Assembly: GCA_031367505.1 (NCBI GenBank)
Contig: JANLPY010000624.1
Span: forward strand, 1 to 8,170
Origin: JAKFWF01 sp031367505
GTDB lineage: Bacteria; Pseudomonadota; Alphaproteobacteria; Rhizobiales; Hyphomicrobiaceae
DNA: 8,170 bases
Direction: 5' to 3'
The translations under genes and the position numbers were made by a program. The notes beneath the pieces were generated by a model. The model was not told the DNA's origin and did not search any database. It was given only the letters and a program-made list of their open reading frames with translations. The number at the start of each line of letters is the position of its first letter. The stretch's first letter is position 1. This document shows positions 6,890 through 8,170 of this stretch, one piece after another.

Positions 6890-7019
6890 TTCCCAAGGCG
6901 CAGGCCGGATGGGCACGGCGCCGCGACTCACTTGGAGCGACACATTCCAGCACCGGTCAACAGTTTTTCGTGAGTCACCCGATTTCATTCCTTTTACTTT
7001 TCATTTACGAAGGACCGTT

Positions 7020-7034
7020 GAAGCCGGGGGCTTC
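7020..7034 (+). other. Small hairpin in the leader of the DUF2541-like gene
   Basis: gaagcc (7020-7025), a 3-base loop, then ggcttc (7029-7034): a perfect 6-bp stem, 11 bases upstream of the ribosome-binding site of the plus-strand gene at 7060. It could stabilise the 5' end of the message or affect translation. It has no T-tract suited to termination. Its function is unknown. Confidence 0.35.
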
Positions 7035-7045
7035 GTTTGTTCAAG

Positions 7046-7052
7046 AAGGGAG
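7046..7052 (+). promoter_or_regulatory. Ribosome-binding site of the DUF2541-like gene
   Basis: AAGGGAG sits 7 bases before the ATG at 7060, a strong site at ideal spacing. It fixes this start over the internal ATG at codon 12, which would remove most of the signal peptide. Confidence 0.75.
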
Positions 7053-7059
7053 TTCTGAT

Positions 7060-8170
7060 ATGTTTCGGAGGCTGTTCGTGGCGTTCCTTGCCATGGCCGC
7101 AGCTGGCGTATTCGCCACGGCTGATGCCCAGCAAGGCAATGACAATTGGGTGCTGCTCAGCACCAAGGATGTCGACCTCAGAGCCGGTAACGACACGATC
7201 GACGTGTCTAAGGCCCGAGGCAATTATCGCGCAATTCGCATTAGAAATACTGGTGACGACATTGTAATCAGCAAGGCCCGGGTGGTTTATTCGGACAACT
7301 CGTTCCACGTCGAAGATCGGACGATCAACCTTCTGGGCGGCGAGCGTTCTCGCCCGCTCGATCAGCGCCCCGGCGGGAAGTTCGTCGATACCGTTGCCTT
7401 GACATACGGTGCGAACGCCAAGGGTGGCACGTCGACCATCCAAATTTGGGGTCTGCAGAATGACAGCCGCGCAAATCGCGTTGCGGGAGCCACGTCGCCT
7501 GCTCCAAGCTCAGCTGCTCCGGCCGCAGCGTCACAGCCAATCGTCGTACAACCGAGTAGCTCAACTCCAGCTGCTGCCGCACCTGGAACTGTTACAGCCG
7601 GCGGTGACGTACTGTTCGGCACTCAAAGCGTCGGGTTCGGCGTCGATCGTGACGTCATCCGCGTTGGTGCCGACATCGGCAAGTTCGACCGGATCCGTCT
7701 GCGTGTTCTCGAGAACGACGTGTTCCTGAACGAACTTAAGGTCATCTATGCCAACGGCGAACCGGACACTTTGGCCGTCAACGCTGAAATCAAGCAAAAC
7801 CAGCGCACCAATTGGTTGAACCTAAAGGGTGATCGGTTCATCAAGGAAATCCAGCTCAGCTATCGCTCACGCCCCAATTTCAAGGGCCAGGCGCACGTTG
7901 AAGTCTTCGGTCAATTTGCCGAAGGCTGGCTCGCGCCAACCGGCGAAGGCCGCAAATTCAATCAGGGTTGGGTGCTTCTCGGCGCTCAAACCGCCGACTT
8001 CTTCCGCATTAATAGCGGTAAGGCCGGTTTCGATCGTGACGTGATCTCGGTTGGCAAGAACGAGGGTGGTTTCAAGCGCATCCGCGTTCAGGTCCGCGAG
8101 CGTGCCATCACGCTCAACGAGCTCCGCGTTATTTACTCATCAGGCCAGGAAGACGTCATTCCGATCAAGA
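7060..8170 (+). CDS. Secreted protein with three tandem DUF2541/YaaI-like domains (partial, runs off the right edge)
   Basis: The frame is open for 370 codons with no stop before the window ends. A Sec signal peptide is clear: MFRR, a hydrophobic core LFVAFLAMAAAGVFA, and a likely cut after ADA (residue 23). Three related domains follow, at about 29-133, 181-290 and 302-370 (cut by the edge). Each runs W/DVLLG or similar, then DRDVIxVG, then FxRIRxxV, then a [L/V]xVxYxxG strand. In copy 2, EIKQNQRTNWLNL closely resembles the segment IKEGQTTDWININ that I recall from E. coli YaaI (DUF2541), so I assign that family by similarity; its function is unknown. Copies 2 and 3 are closest and copy 1 is diverged, lacking the RD of DRDVI. 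A low-complexity Ala/Pro/Ser linker (about 142-180) separates copies 1 and 2. The protein is probably periplasmic or exported, perhaps binding an envelope ligand, but nothing shows catalysis. It is transcribed away from the lactate dehydrogenase-type gene. Confidence 0.8.
   Translation, partial: MFRRLFVAFLAMAAAGVFATADAQQGNDNWVLLSTKDVDLRAGNDTIDVSKARGNYRAIRIRNTGDDIVISKARVVYSDNSFHVEDRTINLLGGERSRPLDQRPGGKFVDTVALTYGANAKGGTSTIQIWGLQNDSRANRVAGATSPAPSSAAPAAASQPIVVQPSSSTPAAAAPGTVTAGGDVLFGTQSVGFGVDRDVIRVGADIGKFDRIRLRVLENDVFLNELKVIYANGEPDTLAVNAEIKQNQRTNWLNLKGDRFIKEIQLSYRSRPNFKGQAHVEVFGQFAEGWLAPTGEGRKFNQGWVLLGAQTADFFRINSGKAGFDRDVISVGKNEGGFKRIRVQVRERAITLNELRVIYSSGQEDVIPIK

Noticed and set aside
6925..6976. 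7-base inverted repeat gactcac / gtgagtc in the divergent intergenic region
   Set aside because: The arms are short and 38 bases apart; this can easily arise by chance and no promoter element was found with it.
6900..7059. Promoter for the DUF2541-like gene
   Set aside because: The AT-rich stretch around 6981-7010 is suggestive, but no -35/-10 pair with acceptable match and spacing could be supported.

Overview
The window reads as chromosomal DNA of a Gram-negative proteobacterium, most likely an alphaproteobacterium (possibly Hyphomicrobiales). This rests on GC content in the mid-50s by eye, codon choice and the style of the secreted protein at the right end. It is an inference from composition, not a species identification. 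No rRNA, tRNA, CRISPR array or complete mobile element was seen.

Layout, left to right. At 1-47 (minus strand) is the first 15 codons of a gene that runs off the left edge, possibly an IS1595-type transposase. Positions 48-271 hold no gene, only a small palindrome and a good intrinsic terminator (222-248). From 5331 down to 272, all on the minus strand, lies a three-gene exopolysaccharide cassette. In transcription order it is an Alg44-like protein (PilZ domain, one membrane helix, HlyD-like periplasmic part), an Alg8-like glycosyltransferase, and an AlgD-like GDP-mannose 6-dehydrogenase. The terminator lies just after the last gene. Positions 1718-1931 (214 bases between alg8-like and algD-like) are non-coding. 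Upstream on the same strand, 66 bases away, is an FAD-linked D-lactate dehydrogenase-type gene (5398-6819). Positions 6820-7059 are a divergent intergenic region. On the plus strand from 7060 to the right edge is an open-ended gene for a secreted protein with three tandem copies of a DUF2541/YaaI-like domain; no stop is reached in the window.

How the genes work together. In Pseudomonas and Azotobacter, AlgD makes GDP-mannuronate, Alg8 polymerises it across the inner membrane, and Alg44 switches the polymerase on when its PilZ domain binds c-di-GMP. All three core parts are here with their key motifs intact. The window therefore encodes a compact c-di-GMP-controlled synthase for a polymannuronate- or alginate-like polymer. 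The gene order is reversed relative to the Pseudomonas operon (algD-alg8-alg44). No epimerase, lyase, acetylase, AlgK or AlgE gene is visible, although both flanks of the cassette lie within the window. The lactate dehydrogenase and the DUF2541-like protein have no evident link to polymer synthesis.
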